Shown here: positions 5,085-6,852 of the stretch, piece after piece
How the letters are laid out: every line of letters starts with the position of its first letter
Numbering within the stretch: position 1 is the stretch's first letter
Assembly (NCBI GenBank): GCA_902475865.1
Contig: CABSBK010000059.1
Location: 1 to 6,852 of the forward strand
Reading direction: 5' to 3'
Source: an uncultured Collinsella sp.
GTDB lineage: Bacteria; Actinomycetota; Coriobacteriia; Coriobacteriales; Coriobacteriaceae
Length of the DNA: 6,852 bases
Translations under genes and position numbers: made by a program
Notes under the pieces: generated by a model
Seen by the model: only the letters and a program-made list of their open reading frames with translations
Told to the model about the DNA's origin: nothing
Databases searched by the model: none

Positions 5085-6852
5085 TGGCAGACGAGACCAA
5101 GACCCAAATTCCCAAGCCCACCCGTCAGCGTGGACCCATGGGCCGCATGGGCGGCATGCGTCGCGGTGAAAAGGCCAAGGACTTTAAGGGCACCATGAGG
5201 CAGCTGCTCGGCTATATCGGCCAGCACAAGGTTGCCGTGTTTACCGCCGTCGCCTTTGCCGTGTGCTCGGTCATCTTTAACATTGTGGGACCCAAGGTGC
5301 TCGGCCAGGTTACGACCAAGCTGTTCGAAGGCCTGGTCGCCAAGGTCAACGGTACCGGCGACGTTGACTTTGACTGGATCGCCAAGACGCTCGGCTTTTT
5401 GCTCTGCCTGTATCTGGCGAGCTCTGTCTGCAGTCTCATCCAAGGCTGGCTCATGACCGGCGTCACGCAAAAGATCTGCTACCGCATGCGCAAGGAAATC
5501 GCCGCCAAGATCGCCGTCGTTCCGATGAGCTACTTTAACGGCCACAGCAAGGGCGACGTGCTCAGCCGCATCACCAACGACGTCGATACGCTGGGCCAGT
5601 CGCTCAACCAGAGCGTGACGCAGCTCATCACGTCGGTAACGCAAATAATCGGCGTGCTCGTCATGATGCTTTCAATCAGCCTGCCGCTTACCGGCGTCAC
5701 CGTGCTCACGCTGCCGGCCGCCGCGATTATCCTGACCGTAATGATTCACTTCTCGCAGCCGTACTTCCGCGAGCAGCAGCAGGTCCTGGGCACCGTCAAC
5801 GGCATTATCGAGGAGGACTTTGCCGGCCAGAACGTCATTCAGGTGTTCGACCGCGCCGAGGCCTCGATCGAGGAGTTCGACCGTCAAAACGATCGCCTCT
5901 TTATTAGCGGCTGGCGCTCGCAGTTCCTGTCGGGCCTGATGATGCCGCTTATGAGCCTGGTGGGCAACATGGGCTACGTGGGCGTCGTCGTGGTGGGCGC
6001 ACAGCTCGCGCTGACCGGCAATGCCACGCCCGGCGACATCCAGAGCTTTATCCAGTACGTTCGCAACTTTACGCAACCCGTGCAGCAGCTGGGCAACGTG
6101 AGCAACACGATGCAGTCGATGGCCGCTGCCACCGAGCGCGTCTTTGAGTTCCTGGCCGCGCCCGAGGAGGAGCAGAAGGCCGACGCGCAGATTCCCGAGA
6201 AGCGCCCCGGCCACGTTGAGTTTGACCATGTCAAGTTTGGCTACACGCCCGACAAGACCATCATCCACGACTTTAGCTGCGAGGCGCAGCCCGGCCAAAC
6301 CATCGCCATCGTCGGTCCCACCGGAGCTGGCAAGACCACGCTCATCAAGCTGCTGCAGCGCTTCTACGATGTGGACGGCGGTTCGCTGCGCGTCGAGGGT
6401 GTCGACGTGCGCGACTGGGACCGCGCGGCACTGCGCGGCGAGTTTGCCATGGTACTGCAGGATACCTGGCTGTTTAACGGCACCATCCGCGAGAACATCC
6501 GCTACGGACGCCCCGATGCGAGTGATGCCGAGGTCGAGGCCGCCGCTCGTGCCGCGCGCTGCGATCACTTTATCCATACGCTCGCCGGCGGCTACGACTT
6601 TATGATCAACGAGGAAGGCACTAACCTGTCGCAGGGCCAGCGCCAGCTCGTGACCATCGCCCGCGCCATTTTGGCCGACCGTCCGGCGCTGATTTTGGAC
6701 GAGGCGACCTCTAACGTGGACACCCGCACCGAGGAGCTCATTCAGCGTGCCATGGATGCGCTGATGCAGGGCCGCACGAGCTTTGTTATCGCGCATCGCC
6801 TGTCCACGATCCGAAACGCCGACGTGATCTTGGTGATTCGCGACGGCGACAT
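5084..6852 (+). CDS. ABC exporter half-transporter, catalytic partner subunit (3' end outside window)
   Basis: The partner of the preceding ABC subunit; 589 residues are visible and no stop is reached. Family members are about 600-640 long, so only a short tail is missing. The first 40 residues are a basic cytosolic extension rich in Met, Gly and Arg. Six helices follow (about 49-70, 103-126, 180-200, 204-223, 284-310 and a less clear one near 317-345), with SRITNDVDTLGQ (161-172) in the first cytoplasmic loop. The ATPase domain has A-loop Tyr387, Walker A GPTGAGKTT (411-419), Q-loop Gln459, Walker B LILDE with catalytic Glu540, D-loop SNVD (543-546) and switch His571. The signature is LSQGQ (515-519), with Gln517 in place of Gly. 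So this chain supplies the intact catalytic residues and the defective signature, complementing its partner; only the pair gives one full ATP site. Helices 1 and 2 are joined by a loop of about 30 residues, unlike the partner's large domain. Confidence 0.93.
   Translation, partial: MADETKTQIPKPTRQRGPMGRMGGMRRGEKAKDFKGTMRQLLGYIGQHKVAVFTAVAFAVCSVIFNIVGPKVLGQVTTKLFEGLVAKVNGTGDVDFDWIAKTLGFLLCLYLASSVCSLIQGWLMTGVTQKICYRMRKEIAAKIAVVPMSYFNGHSKGDVLSRITNDVDTLGQSLNQSVTQLITSVTQIIGVLVMMLSISLPLTGVTVLTLPAAAIILTVMIHFSQPYFREQQQVLGTVNGIIEEDFAGQNVIQVFDRAEASIEEFDRQNDRLFISGWRSQFLSGLMMPLMSLVGNMGYVGVVVVGAQLALTGNATPGDIQSFIQYVRNFTQPVQQLGNVSNTMQSMAAATERVFEFLAAPEEEQKADAQIPEKRPGHVEFDHVKFGYTPDKTIIHDFSCEAQPGQTIAIVGPTGAGKTTLIKLLQRFYDVDGGSLRVEGVDVRDWDRAALRGEFAMVLQDTWLFNGTIRENIRYGRPDASDAEVEAAARAARCDHFIHTLAGGYDFMINEEGTNLSQGQRQLVTIARAILADRPALILDEATSNVDTRTEELIQRAMDALMQGRTSFVIAHRLSTIRNADVILVIRDGD

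Noticed and set aside
5672..6796. Minus-strand open frame of 374 codons opposite the second ABC gene
   Set aside because: Shadow of the ABC coding frame; no family signature and no plausible start context.

Overview
The window looks like chromosomal DNA from a high-GC actinobacterium of the Coriobacteriia, most likely a Collinsella-type gut anaerobe. This rests on the GC-rich codon use, the Shine-Dalgarno-led genes and the general look of the proteins; there is no rRNA or marker gene to prove it. No tRNA, rRNA, CRISPR array, insertion sequence or phage gene is visible. There are five genes in two divergent blocks around a 290-base regulatory region.

Left block, minus strand (about 1-1981): a short-chain dehydrogenase/reductase (SDR) is followed by a permease of the 2-keto-3-deoxygluconate (KDG) transporter family. 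A terminator-like hairpin lies between them, and a perfect 15-bp hairpin lies downstream of the permease at the left edge. Together they suggest a small catabolic unit for a sugar acid: the permease imports KDG or a relative, and the SDR interconverts a hydroxyl and a keto group on such a compound. The substrate is inferred from family and neighbourhood only.

Centre (1982-2271): a divergent control region. It holds a LacI/GalR-type operator-like palindrome inside a candidate promoter for the SDR gene, an 11-bp-phased direct repeat, and a 15-bp inverted repeat (one mismatch) that straddles the start codon of the rightward regulator gene.

Right block, plus strand (2272 to the window end): a MarR-family regulator and two ABC exporter half-transporters, translationally coupled by a 4-base and a 1-base overlap. 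The two ABC proteins carry complementary defects. The first has Asp for the catalytic Glu and Gln for the switch His. The second has LSQGQ for LSGGQ. This is the signature of a heterodimeric exporter with one degenerate and one competent ATP site, like TM287/288, LmrCD or BmrCD. The first half also has a domain of about 215 residues between its first two membrane helices. The second half runs off the right edge only some tens of residues before its expected end. The likely logic is a MarR protein that senses a ligand and controls its own operon, which exports that compound or related ones.

Everything fits known families. The most interesting parts are the regulatory architecture of the central region and the large external domain of the first ABC subunit, rather than a wholly new system.
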